From CATQHS01 sp963422655 (GTDB lineage Bacteria; Actinomycetota; Acidimicrobiia; Acidimicrobiales; Aldehydirespiratoraceae): a stretch of 64,000 nucleotides of DNA. The stretch spans positions 2,170,001 to 2,234,000 of the forward strand of contig OY730440.1 in assembly GCA_963422655.1 (NCBI GenBank), read 5' to 3'. Below, in pieces: positions 33,105 through 40,948 of this stretch (position 1 is its first letter; each line of letters opens with the position of its first letter). The position numbers were made by a program, and so were the translations under genes. Below the pieces are notes generated by a model. It worked only from the letters and a program-made list of their open reading frames with translations, made no database searches and was not told the origin of the DNA.

Positions 33105-34537
33105 CGGGCCCGCTGCCGACGACGACTGGCCGCCGGTTCGCAGCCGACCCCTCTCTCGTCCGCTATGCCCGGGGTCGGGTGCTGGCCGGTGGTTCGCCCC
33201 TACGGGTCATCCGGCTCACCGAAGCCGGAGCGGGCTGTGTCGACGCCTGGCTTCGGGACGGCCGGGTCGGCGAGAACCGGTCCGAGTCGAGGCTGGCTCG
33301 ACGGCTTCTCGATGCGGCCATGGTTCATCCGGTGGCCGAACCGGGCCGGGGCACTTGCCTCGGAGACGTCACGGTGGTGGTGCCCGTGCGAGACGACCCA
33401 TCCGGGTTGGACGATCTGCTCACCGGCCTGGGCCGGTTGCTGCCGGTAGTCGTCAGCGATGACGGATCGACCGATCCGGGCGAGGTGGAGTCGGTCGCTG
33501 CCCGCCACGACGCCGTCTTGGTAGCTCGACCCACCAGCAGCGGCCCCGGGGCCGCCCGCAACGCCGGTCTGGGCGAGGTAGCCACCGACTTCGTCGCCTT
33601 CGTAGACGCCGACACCACCATCACCCCCGACGCCATCACCGCACTTCTGTCCCACCTCGGGGATCCGTCCGTGGCCGCAGCCGCGCCCCGGGTCCGGAGC
33701 CGGCTCGACCGGCCCGGTCTCCTGGCTGCTTATGAGTCGGTCCACTCACCACTCGACCTCGGCGCCGAGCCCTCGCCGGTCGGGCCGGATCGGCGTGTCC
33801 GCTACGTGCCAGCGGCGGCGTTGGTGGTGCGGACGGCCGAGGCTCGGGCCATCGGCGGATTCGACGTCCGGCTCCGCTGGGGAGAGGATGTCGACTTCTG
33901 CTGGCGCTTGGCGGCGGCGGGTCACACCATCCGCTACGAACCGGCCGTTGTCGCCTGGCACCGGCCCCGGTCGAGTTGGTCGGCGTGGTTCGAGCAGCGG
34001 CGCCGGTACGGAGCTTCGGCGATCGAGCTGGCCGACCGCCATGGCCGGGTCATGGCCCCGGCCCGGTGCTCGCTGTGGAGTGTGGGAGTCTGGGGGGCAG
34101 TCGCGACCGGGCACCGGATGATCGGCGCGGCGATAGCCGTCGGCTCCGGCGCGGTGCTGGCGAACCGGCTCCGATCACGTCGCGTTCCGGGCTGGCCGAT
34201 ACTGGCCTGTCGGCTGACCTGCCGTCGGCATCTCCGGGCCGGGCTCGGGCTGGCCCGGGCTCTGGTGCGAGCTTGGTGGCCGGCGGCGGCGACTGCCGCC
34301 GGGGGCAGTCGCAGGCTCCGGCGAGCGGTGCTGGCGGCGTTGCTCGTCCCCCCCTTGACGGAATGGGTCCGGGGCTCGCGACCGGCGGGCCCGGTCGTCA
34401 GTGCCGGGCTGAGGGTCACCGACGACCTCGCTCACGGTCTGGGACTATGGGAAGCCATGGTGGCCCGGCGCCGGCTCGGCCCTATCGGCTTGGACCTGAC
34501 CCGGGCTGATCCCAGAGATCCTTCACGCTCGCAGTGA
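33101..34537 (+). CDS. mftF: Mycofactocin glycosyltransferase
   Basis: GT2-type transferase of 478 residues that adds glucose units to the mycofactocin core. An N-terminal extension (SLVRYARGRVLAGGSPLRVIRL, a MftF hallmark) precedes the GT-A domain: VTVVVPVRDDPSGLDDLL, VVSDDGSTDPGE, GPGAARNAGL, FVDADT, ALVVRTAEARAIGGFD, RWGEDVDFCWRLAA. The C-terminal part has several hydrophobic segments. It is 5 kb from mftC rather than adjacent. It overlaps the upstream remnant stop by 4 nt. Confidence 0.9.
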   Translation: MTGPLPTTTGRRFAADPSLVRYARGRVLAGGSPLRVIRLTEAGAGCVDAWLRDGRVGENRSESRLARRLLDAAMVHPVAEPGRGTCLGDVTVVVPVRDDPSGLDDLLTGLGRLLPVVVSDDGSTDPGEVESVAARHDAVLVARPTSSGPGAARNAGLGEVATDFVAFVDADTTITPDAITALLSHLGDPSVAAAAPRVRSRLDRPGLLAAYESVHSPLDLGAEPSPVGPDRRVRYVPAAALVVRTAEARAIGGFDVRLRWGEDVDFCWRLAAAGHTIRYEPAVVAWHRPRSSWSAWFEQRRRYGASAIELADRHGRVMAPARCSLWSVGVWGAVATGHRMIGAAIAVGSGAVLANRLRSRRVPGWPILACRLTCRRHLRAGLGLARALVRAWWPAAATAAGGSRRLRRAVLAALLVPPLTEWVRGSRPAGPVVSAGLRVTDDLAHGLGLWEAMVARRRLGPIGLDLTRADPRDPSRSQ

Positions 34538-34570
34538 TGGGCCCGAAGGGGGTACGGCGCCTATGGCTGC

Positions 34571-34576
34571 TACTGT
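34571..34576 (+). promoter_or_regulatory. Candidate -10 box, near-leaderless (serine hydrolase)
   Basis: TACTGT ends 9 nt before ATG 34586, placing the transcription start 0-3 nt from the start codon. No ribosome site is visible. Confidence 0.3.
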
Positions 34577-34585
34577 CGTCGGGCA

Positions 34586-35698
34586 ATGAGCGTGGACCCG
34601 ACCGCCGTCGAGGCCTTGGTGGAGCGGGCTCGCCAAGACGTGGAATCGGGCCTGTTGCCGGCTGCTCAACTGGCTTTGGCCTACGAGGGCGAGATCGTGG
34701 TGTCGGAAGCTTTCGGTGCCTGCACCACTACCAGCCGATTCCACATGTACTCGGCCGTGAAACCGGCAGTGGCGCTCACGGCCATGGAGCTGGCTGCAGA
34801 GGGTCGATTCGATATCGAAGCCCCCGTGAGCGACATACTGGCTGGCTTCGAAGCCAACGGCAAGGGGCAGATCACCGTCTCCCAAGTGCTCTTGCACGGG
34901 GGCGGTTTCCCCCATGCACTTCTGAGGGTCGAGGCTTGGACGGATCGATCGGCCCGACTGGTCGCATACCGGCGCTGGCATACGAACTGGGAGCCCGGGA
35001 CCCGTTTCGAGTATCACCCCACCTCGGCTCACTGGGTGATCGCCGACATCATCACCGAGGTGACCGGACGCCACCACCGTGAGGTCATCTCCGAGCGCCT
35101 GCTCGCTCCGACCGGATGCGAGAGCTGGCTCGGTATCGAGCCGTCCGAGCAGTCCAATGTGGTGGATACGGTGTCGGTCGGGTTCGAGCCCGACCTCGAG
35201 ACGTTGCTGCGGGCCTTGGGCGTGGACGAGATCCCCGATACCGGGGTCACCAGCCAAGCCTTGGAGGCTTTCAACGATCCGGCCCTGCGGGCTATGGCCA
35301 ACCCTGGTGGGGGTGGGATCACCCGGGCTGTCGATCTGGCCCGGTGGTACCAGGCGGTGCTGCACAACCGGGACGGATTCCTGGATCCTGCCGTGCGCCG
35401 AGACGCCGTGATCGTGCGCCAGAGTCATCCCGACTGGCTGGGGACCCCGGCCAACCGATCCCATGCCTTCGTGTTGGCCGGGAGTGACGGGCGAGCCAAC
35501 TACCGAGGTTTCGGCCACGACGCCTCGCCCGAAGCGTTCGGTCACAACGGGGCCAAGGGCCAGATCGGCTGGGCCGATCCGGTCACCGGTATCTCCTTCG
35601 CATATTTCACCAATGGGCTCGACCGCGACGACCTGGCCCAGAGCCGCCGGTCGGTCGGTATCTCCACCAGAGCTGCGGCCTGTGGTCGCCCCGATTGA
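34586..35698 (+). CDS. Beta-lactamase/esterase family serine hydrolase
   Basis: Class C-like (EstB/penicillin-binding fold) hydrolase, 370 residues, no signal peptide seen, so probably cytosolic esterase rather than a beta-lactamase. S56-x-x-K59 in MYSAVKP is the nucleophile motif. FEYHPTSAHWVIADII occupies the Tyr-x-Asn position, with the tyrosine kept and Asn replaced by Pro. FGHNGAKGQIGWAD gives the H-x-G third motif. It stands alone between mftF and the tRNA genes. Confidence 0.85.
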   Translation: MSVDPTAVEALVERARQDVESGLLPAAQLALAYEGEIVVSEAFGACTTTSRFHMYSAVKPAVALTAMELAAEGRFDIEAPVSDILAGFEANGKGQITVSQVLLHGGGFPHALLRVEAWTDRSARLVAYRRWHTNWEPGTRFEYHPTSAHWVIADIITEVTGRHHREVISERLLAPTGCESWLGIEPSEQSNVVDTVSVGFEPDLETLLRALGVDEIPDTGVTSQALEAFNDPALRAMANPGGGGITRAVDLARWYQAVLHNRDGFLDPAVRRDAVIVRQSHPDWLGTPANRSHAFVLAGSDGRANYRGFGHDASPEAFGHNGAKGQIGWADPVTGISFAYFTNGLDRDDLAQSRRSVGISTRAAACGRPD

Positions 35699-35793
35699 CC
35701 CGGTGACCCGATGGGGCGCCGGGCCGATCAGCCGGGCGGTTGGATACCTCGAGTCGGCATGGCATCATGACCGCTCGGTGCGTGATGCCGATC

Positions 35794-35866
35794 GCTCCCT
35801 TAGCTCAGTCGGTAGAGCGTCTCCATGGTAAGGAGAAGGTCGTCAGTTCGATTCTGACAGGGAGCT
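35794..35866 (+). tRNA. tRNA-Thr (GGT)
   Basis: A 73-nt cloverleaf. Acceptor GCTCCCT/AGGGAGC, anticodon arm TCTCC-ATGGTAA-GGAGA (anticodon GGT), T-arm GTCAG-TTCGATT-CTGAC, discriminator T. CCA not encoded. Confidence 0.95.
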
Positions 35867-35892
35867 CAGCGGAGCCGGAACGGTCCCGCGGC

Positions 35893-35966
35893 GGCGACGT
35901 AGCTCAGTAGGTGAGAGCGCTCGACTCATAATCGAGAGGTCGACAGTTCGAATCTGTCCGTCGCTA
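35893..35966 (+). tRNA. tRNA-Met (CAT), elongator type
   Basis: A 74-nt cloverleaf. Acceptor GGCGACG/CGTCGCT (first pair G-U), anticodon arm CTCGA-CTCATAA-TCGAG (CAT), T-arm GACAG-TTCGAAT-CTGTC. It lacks the three G-C pairs at the anticodon stem base typical of initiator tRNA. 26 nt after tRNA-Thr, probably co-transcribed. Confidence 0.94.
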
Positions 35967-36018
35967 CCGGTTTACCGGATCGGTCCGGTTCCGATAACGG
36001 AGATAACGGAGATGTGGT

Positions 36019-36720
36019 GTGTCCGATCATGGCCGGCCGGTTCGAACCCTGAGAACCGAGATGACTGGCCCGTCGGGCCGTCGGCTGCGCACCGTCACCA
36101 CCCCGGTCCGTAACCTCGACCCTGAAACCGGGTCCGAGTCCTCGTCGGAGATAGTCGCGCTCGTCGAACGAGCTGTGACCGGGGACCGGGAGTCGTTCGA
36201 TCAGCTCGTGCGCGTCACCCACCGTGACGCCTACGGGTTGGCCTTACGGATCACCGGGAACTCCGAGGACGCACGCGACGTGGTGCAAGAGGCTTACCTT
36301 CGGGCCTACCGGGGCATCGGCCGCTTTCGGGGAGACGCCCGCTTCTCGACTTGGCTGTACCGCATAGTGGCCAACTGCGCCTCGACCCAGCTCAGCCGAC
36401 GCCGACGCCATCGTCACGAGACGCTCGGAGACTCCTCCGACGTGATCGACGACAGATCCGATCACGACCCGACTGCGTGGGGTGACGTTGCCGATTTTCG
36501 GGAGACCGTGGACGCCGCCATAGGGGATCTTCCTCCCCGGTTGCGGGCGGTGGTGGTGCTGCGGGACGTCTACGACCTGCCCCACGAGGCCATCGCTTCG
36601 GAACTGGGCATTTCGGTCACCGCGGCCAAAGTACGGCTCCACCGGGCCCGACGCCGATTGCGTGAGCGCCTGTTTCCCTTGGGAGGCGGGCCGGCTCAGG
36701 AGCGAGCCCATGCCAGTTGA
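36019..36720 (+). CDS. ECF-type RNA polymerase sigma factor
   Basis: Sigma-70 family regulator, up to 233 residues. Region 2: FDQLVRVTHRDAYGLALRITG, ARDVVQEAYLRAYRGI, ARFSTWLYRIVANCA. Region 4: IGDLPPRLRAVVVLRDVYDLPHEAIA, LGISVTAAKVRLHRARRRLRERL. There is no region 3. Its last 11 nt overlap a zinc-finger anti-sigma gene, the usual ECF pairing. GTG 36019 is used; ATG 36061 is possible because the first 14 codons look non-conserved. Stress signal unknown. Confidence 0.92.
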   Translation: MSDHGRPVRTLRTEMTGPSGRRLRTVTTPVRNLDPETGSESSSEIVALVERAVTGDRESFDQLVRVTHRDAYGLALRITGNSEDARDVVQEAYLRAYRGIGRFRGDARFSTWLYRIVANCASTQLSRRRRHRHETLGDSSDVIDDRSDHDPTAWGDVADFRETVDAAIGDLPPRLRAVVVLRDVYDLPHEAIASELGISVTAAKVRLHRARRRLRERLFPLGGGPAQERAHAS

Positions 36721-37069
36721 GCCGGACCGGTGCGAAGCGGTAGGGCGCCGGTTGGTCGCCTTGGCCGACGGTGAGGAGGGTTTCACTGCCGCCGATCGCC
36801 GCCATTTGCGCAGTTGCATCCGATGCCAGGCCGAGCAGGTGCATTACCAGCGCCTCCAGAGGGTCATGGCCATGCTGCGCGACGCGCCGCCGGTTGTCGG
36901 TCCGGCTCTGGATCTGGCCATCCTCGACCACATCGACGAGCACGGTGACCGGCTGCGGTGGCCGGTATCGGCCCGGGTCACCGCAGCCGTCAGCGGTCTG
37001 GTCGCGGGTGCAGCCGCGAGTCTCATCGTGTTGACCGCCCGCCGTCGCACGGTCCGGTGGGCGTCGTAG
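36710..37069 (+). CDS. Putative zinc-finger anti-sigma factor
   Basis: Protein of 119 residues with the ZAS motif H-x3-C-x2-C in HLRSCIRC, an acidic N-terminal helix, and a C-terminal transmembrane helix (AVSGLVAGAAASLIVLTA) with a short basic tail. It should hold the upstream ECF sigma factor at the membrane. AGGAG at 36698-36702 precedes ATG 36710; the 11-nt overlap with the sigma gene implies stoichiometric synthesis. Confidence 0.85.
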   Translation: MPVEPDRCEAVGRRLVALADGEEGFTAADRRHLRSCIRCQAEQVHYQRLQRVMAMLRDAPPVVGPALDLAILDHIDEHGDRLRWPVSARVTAAVSGLVAGAAASLIVLTARRRTVRWAS

Positions 37070-37130
37070 CCGCGGCCGGTCCCGTGATCCCGGTGATGAT
37101 CATTCGAGCGTTGCCGCCGTGGCTCGCTGG

Positions 37131-37136
37131 TAGCCT
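37131..37136 (+). promoter_or_regulatory. Candidate -10 box of tRNA-Trp/secE
   Basis: TAGCCT, 12 nt before the tRNA-Trp 5' end. The -35 region is not clear. Confidence 0.35.
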
Positions 37137-37148
37137 GGACCGCGGCCC

Positions 37149-37221
37149 AGGGGCGTGGCTCAATTGGTAGAGCACCGGTCTCCAAAACCGGCGGTTGTGG
37201 GTTCGAGTCCCTCCGCCCCTG
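37149..37221 (+). tRNA. tRNA-Trp (CCA)
   Basis: A 73-nt cloverleaf. Acceptor AGGGGCG/CGCCCCT with discriminator G, anticodon arm ACCGG-TCTCCAAAA-CCGG giving CCA, T-arm with one U-U mismatch. It immediately precedes secE, a common actinobacterial order. Confidence 0.95.
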
Positions 37222-37284
37222 CCAGTCCTCAGCCATAACGGCGCCCGGCCAGTGGCGCCGCAACAGTTCAGAGGTGATCCGATC

Positions 37285-37581
37285 ATGGCTATGAACCGGC
37301 AACAGAAACGGATGCTCCAGCAGCAAGGCGAGCTCGACGCCTCCGGTGATCCCGTTTTCACTCCCCGCAAGCAGCAATCGAGCCCGGCCCGAGAGCGCAC
37401 CGGTGGTTTGCAGTTCTTGCGAGAGGTGCGTGGCGAGCTTCGCAAGGTCGTGTGGCCGAGCCGTGAGGAGACCGTCAACTACTCGATCGTGGTGCTCGTC
37501 ACCGTGGTGGTGCTGACAGCTATGATCTACGGTCTCGACTGGCTGTTCTCCACGTTTATTCTCGAGCTCTTCGACTCCTGA
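37285..37581 (+). CDS. secE: Preprotein translocase subunit SecE
   Basis: Small SecYEG subunit of 98 residues. A polar N-terminus is followed by the conserved amphipathic helix FLREVRGELRKVVWPSREET, then one transmembrane helix (YSIVVLVTVVVLTAMIYGLDWLF). ATG 37285 has GAGG upstream at 37271-37274. Located between tRNA-Trp and nusG as expected. Confidence 0.96.
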   Translation: MAMNRQQKRMLQQQGELDASGDPVFTPRKQQSSPARERTGGLQFLREVRGELRKVVWPSREETVNYSIVVLVTVVVLTAMIYGLDWLFSTFILELFDS

Positions 37582-37585
37582 GGCC

Positions 37586-38338
37586 GTGACCGACATGACC
37601 CACCTGACCGAGGTGACCGATGTGACCGAAATTACCGACATGACCGGATCGGTGGCTGCGGCCGAGCCGAGCCAATCGCGGGCCGACCCCTCCGAGACGA
37701 TCCTGTCGAGCACCGAGGGGACGATCGACGACTTGGTGATCACCGAGGACGATCTGTTCGATACGGACGAGCCGGCCCCGGTCAGCCCTTACGACCGAGG
37801 AGGCTTATGGTTCGTCGTGCACACCCAGTCCGGTTACGAGAAAAAGGTGAAGAAGAATCTCGAAGCCCGGGCCGCGTCGATGAACGTGGACACCCGGGTC
37901 CATGAAGTGGTCATCCCGGTGCGCGACGTCCCCGAGTTCAAGCACGGCAAGAAGGTCATATCCGAAAAGAAACTGTTTCCCGGCTACCTTCTGGTGCGCT
38001 GCGAAGACGACGACGAAGCTTGGCATGCCATTCGCACGACGCCTGGCGTCACCGGCTTCGTGAATCAGAACGGCAAGCCGCTGCCGCTGCGCCGCCGAGA
38101 TGTCGAGACTTTCCTCGGCTTGGAGGCCGACCGGTCCAAGGAAGCGTCGAAACGCTCCAAGCCCATCTTCGAGTACGGCATGGGGGAGACGGTACGGGTC
38201 AAGGAGGGTCCGTTCGCCGACTTCTCCGGCCAGATCATCGAGATCAACGAAGATCAGCTCAAGGTGAAAGTGCTCGTCAACATCTTCGGGCGGGAAACCC
38301 CTGTCGAGCTCGAGTTCGCTCAGGTGACCCGCCTGTGA
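37586..38338 (+). CDS. nusG: Transcription termination/antitermination protein NusG
   Basis: RNA polymerase-associated elongation factor, 250 residues. The NGN domain (LWFVVHTQSGYEKKVKKNLEARA, KKLFPGYLLVRCEDDDEAWHAIR) and the KOW domain (GETVRVKEGPFADFSGQIIEI) are typical. An acidic N-terminal extension of about 70 residues begins with a run of T-D/E-x-T repeats (LTEVTDVTEITDMT), longer than in E. coli NusG. GTG 37586 follows secE by 4 nt. Confidence 0.96.
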   Translation: MTDMTHLTEVTDVTEITDMTGSVAAAEPSQSRADPSETILSSTEGTIDDLVITEDDLFDTDEPAPVSPYDRGGLWFVVHTQSGYEKKVKKNLEARAASMNVDTRVHEVVIPVRDVPEFKHGKKVISEKKLFPGYLLVRCEDDDEAWHAIRTTPGVTGFVNQNGKPLPLRRRDVETFLGLEADRSKEASKRSKPIFEYGMGETVRVKEGPFADFSGQIIEINEDQLKVKVLVNIFGRETPVELEFAQVTRL

Positions 38339-38408
38339 TCCGGGGTTGTGGCTTGGCCTCGCCCCGGCCACACTGCTACGTCCGTTCTCGATCCAGGAAT
38401 CGTCCATC

Positions 38409-38834
38409 ATGGCCCGCAAGCCGGTTGCCGCAGTCGTAAAGATCCAGATTCCGGCCGGGCAGGCCTCGCCCGCTCCGCCGGTGGGCACCGCCCTGGGTCC
38501 TCACGGGGTTGCCATCATGGACTTCTGCCGGGATTACAACAACCGGACCGAAGACAAGCGAGGCCAGATAGTGCCGGTGGAGATAACGGTCTACGAGGAC
38601 CGTTCCTTTACTTTCGTCACCAAGACCCCACCGACGTCATTCTTGATCCGCCAGGCGGCCGGGCTCGAGAAGGCGGCTGTCGAACCGGGCCGGGAAGTGG
38701 CGGGCTCGATCACCGACGACCAGGTCGCACAGATCGCCGAGGTCAAGATGCCCGACCTCAACGCCAACGACTTGGTGGCGGCCAAGGCCCAAGTCGAAGG
38801 CACGGCCAAGTCGATGGGCGTCGAGGTCCTCTGA
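38409..38834 (+). CDS. rplK: 50S ribosomal protein L11
   Basis: GTPase-centre ribosomal protein, 141 residues: VKIQIPAGQASPAPPVGTALGPHGV, MDFCRDYNN, then VTKTPPTSFLI and the rRNA-binding C-domain VKMPDLNANDL. ATG at 38409 is the conserved start, 70 nt after nusG. Confidence 0.97.
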   Translation: MARKPVAAVVKIQIPAGQASPAPPVGTALGPHGVAIMDFCRDYNNRTEDKRGQIVPVEITVYEDRSFTFVTKTPPTSFLIRQAAGLEKAAVEPGREVAGSITDDQVAQIAEVKMPDLNANDLVAAKAQVEGTAKSMGVEVL

Positions 38835-38867
38835 GCCCGGGCCGAAGAGTCGAGCTGAGGATTCACG

Positions 38868-39566
38868 ATGAGAAGGGGCAAGAAGTACCTCGACGGTTTG
38901 AAGAGTTTCGACCGCCACCGGCTCCACGGTGATTCCGAGGGAGTGGGGGTGGTGAAGAAGCTGGCATCGAAGCGCTTCGATGAGACCGTCGACATGGTGG
39001 TGCGACTCGGTGTCGATCCCCGTAAGGCCGATCAGATGCTCAGGGGCACCGTGGATCTGCCGGCTGGTACCGGCCAGGATGTCCGGGTGGCCGTATTCGC
39101 TCAGGGCGAATCAGCCATGGCCGCCCGAGAGGCCGGCGCTGATCACGTCGGGAGCGACGATCTCGCGGCCGAGGTGGAGGGGGGCATGACCGACTTCGAC
39201 GTGGCCATCGCCACCCCCGACATGATGCCGACGGTGGGCAGGCTGGGACGGTTGCTGGGCCCTCGGGGGCTCATGCCCAACCCGAAGTCGGGCACCGTGA
39301 CCGCGGAGGTAGCCAAGGCCGTCGCCGACTTCAAAGGCGGCAAGGTGGGGTATCGCACCGATCGCTTCGCCAACGTGCACGTCCCGATCGGCAAGGCCTC
39401 GTTCGAACCCGACGACTTGGTCGTCAATCTGAGAGCGGTGCTGGCCGAGTTGGAGCGAGCCAAGCCGGCCGCAGCAAAGGGCAGGTACGTGAAGAAGGTC
39501 GTGGTCAGCTCCTCCATGGGCCCGGGGGTCCGAATCGATCCCGCAAGTGTCGGCTCGGCCGACTAA
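38868..39566 (+). CDS. rplA: 50S ribosomal protein L1
   Basis: L1-stalk protein and likely translational autoregulator of the rplKA unit; 232 residues. GKKYLDGLKSFDR, then FDETVDMVVRLGVDPRKADQMLRG, GRLGRLLGPRGLMPNPKSGTV and KGRYVKKVVVSSSMGPGVRID. Begins 33 nt after rplK. Confidence 0.97.
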   Translation: MRRGKKYLDGLKSFDRHRLHGDSEGVGVVKKLASKRFDETVDMVVRLGVDPRKADQMLRGTVDLPAGTGQDVRVAVFAQGESAMAAREAGADHVGSDDLAAEVEGGMTDFDVAIATPDMMPTVGRLGRLLGPRGLMPNPKSGTVTAEVAKAVADFKGGKVGYRTDRFANVHVPIGKASFEPDDLVVNLRAVLAELERAKPAAAKGRYVKKVVVSSSMGPGVRIDPASVGSAD

Positions 39567-39576
39567 CCGTTATCCT

Positions 39577-39776
39577 TCCCCACAATCGAATCGCTGACCT
39601 GAGACATCCGGTGCGCTCTGCGGGGAGCACCAATGGGCCACCCGGCCCGCCGGACGAGGAAGGCCCCCTGATCACCGCGCTGTTCGTCGGCGTCGCGATC
39701 GCCGGGTGTCGGCCTGCAGATGGACCGGGCCCCGGTTTGCGATCCTGAGCCCGCCCCGAACATCGAAAGAGGTTAG
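39577..39776 (+). ncRNA. Probable ribosomal protein L10 leader
   Basis: The 210-nt gap between rplA and rplJ has no gene. TATCCT at 39571-39576 could be a -10 box. The rest is GC-rich with several pairing stretches and ends in GAAAGAGG before rplJ. Actinobacteria commonly carry an L10(L12)4-binding leader here; the assignment is by position and size, and the kink-turn was not verified base by base. Confidence 0.5.
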
Positions 39777-40361
39777 ATGAGAGACCCTGGACCGGAGAAG
39801 GTGGCCGTAGTCGCTGAAGTGCGCGACAAGATGGCCCGAAGCCAGGCCGCTCTGTTGACCGAATACCGGGGCCTGGACGTGCCGGCCATGGCTGAGCTCC
39901 GGCGTTCGCTGCGAGCATCAGGCGGTGAGTACAAGATCTACAAGAACACGCTGGTGCGTTTGGCCGTTCGCGAGCTGAGCCTGGACATCGATGACATGTT
40001 GACCGGCCCGACCGCCATCGCTTTCGTAGGCGAGTCCGGCGACCCGCCGCCCGACGCGGCGGCGGTGGCCAAAGCTCTGCGCGACTACGCCCGAACCCAC
40101 GAGGCCCTCGTGCTCAAGGGCGGGGTGCTGTCCGGCAAGGTCTTAACCGCCGATGATCTCAGGGCTCTGGCCGATCTCCCGCCCCGTCCGGTGATGCTCG
40201 CCCTTTTGGCCGGAGCATTGGGGGCGCCCCTGACCAATATGGCCGGGCTCTTGGCGGCTCTGCCCCGCAACTTCGCTTACGGGTTGGCAGCCCTGATCGA
40301 AAAGGCCGGGTCAGCCAGCGAAACCGAATCTACCGGCAAGACCGAATCAGAGGAGAACTGA
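39777..40361 (+). CDS. rplJ: 50S ribosomal protein L10
   Basis: Base of the L7/L12 stalk, 194 residues. EKVAVVAEVRDKMARSQAALLTEYRGLDV, LRASGGEYKIYKNTLVRLA, GPTAIAF. A flexible C-terminal helix region ends in a Ser/Glu/Thr-rich tail (SASETESTGKTESEEN) longer than usual. ATG with GAAAGAGG ribosome site. Confidence 0.97.
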   Translation: MRDPGPEKVAVVAEVRDKMARSQAALLTEYRGLDVPAMAELRRSLRASGGEYKIYKNTLVRLAVRELSLDIDDMLTGPTAIAFVGESGDPPPDAAAVAKALRDYARTHEALVLKGGVLSGKVLTADDLRALADLPPRPVMLALLAGALGAPLTNMAGLLAALPRNFAYGLAALIEKAGSASETESTGKTESEEN

Positions 40362-40365
40362 AACG

Positions 40366-40746
40366 ATGATTACCAGGGAAGACATTCTCGACGCCATCTC
40401 CAACATGACCGTGCTGGAGCTGAGCGAGTTGCTCAAGGAGTTCGAGGAGCGGTTCGACGTGTCCGCAGCCGCCCCAGCCATGGCCTTTGCCGCTGCTCCT
40501 GCCGCCGACGGTGACGGAGCTGCCGAGGAGGAGAAGACCTCTTTCGACGTGCTGTTGACCGGGCCCGGCGACAAGAAGATCCAGGTGATCAAGGAGGTGC
40601 GCAGCCTGACGTCGCTGGGTTTGAAAGAAGCCAAGGAGCTTGTCGACAGCGCCCCTAGGGCGGTGTTGGAGGGCTTGTCTCGCGACGACGCCGACAAAGC
40701 CAAGGAAGCTCTCGAAGCGGCCGGTGCTGTGGTGGAACTGGTCTAG
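40366..40746 (+). CDS. rplL: 50S ribosomal protein L7/L12
   Basis: Multicopy stalk protein, 126 residues. N-terminal dimerisation helices (VLELSELLKEFEERFDV), an Ala/Pro hinge, and the C-domain KTSFDVLLTGPGDKKIQVIKEV with SLGLKEAKELVDSAP. Starts 4 nt after rplJ and ends just before a hairpin terminator. Confidence 0.98.
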   Translation: MITREDILDAISNMTVLELSELLKEFEERFDVSAAAPAMAFAAAPAADGDGAAEEEKTSFDVLLTGPGDKKIQVIKEVRSLTSLGLKEAKELVDSAPRAVLEGLSRDDADKAKEALEAAGAVVELV

Positions 40747-40777
40747 GTGGGTTGGTCGGGATCGCCGACCGGCCCAC
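40747..40777 (+). terminator. Hairpin after rplL
   Basis: GTGGG-TT-GGTCGG-GATCG-CCGACC-GG-CCCAC directly after the rplL stop: a stem of 11 pairs with one internal loop and no clear U tract. It may end or attenuate transcription before rpoB. Confidence 0.55.
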
Positions 40778-40948
40778 TGGGTGCCAGCACGGTCCGGTCG
40801 GGGCCCGCGCTGTGCACGACGGGTACCAGATCGACGCTACGCCGGGATGGACGGTGCCGGGTACGTCGTGGCGGGCGGCGATGACCTTCCGGCTCGGTCT
40901 TAGTGGCCACATCGTGATCCTGGCACGTCGAGTGGCCCGGCGCCGAGG

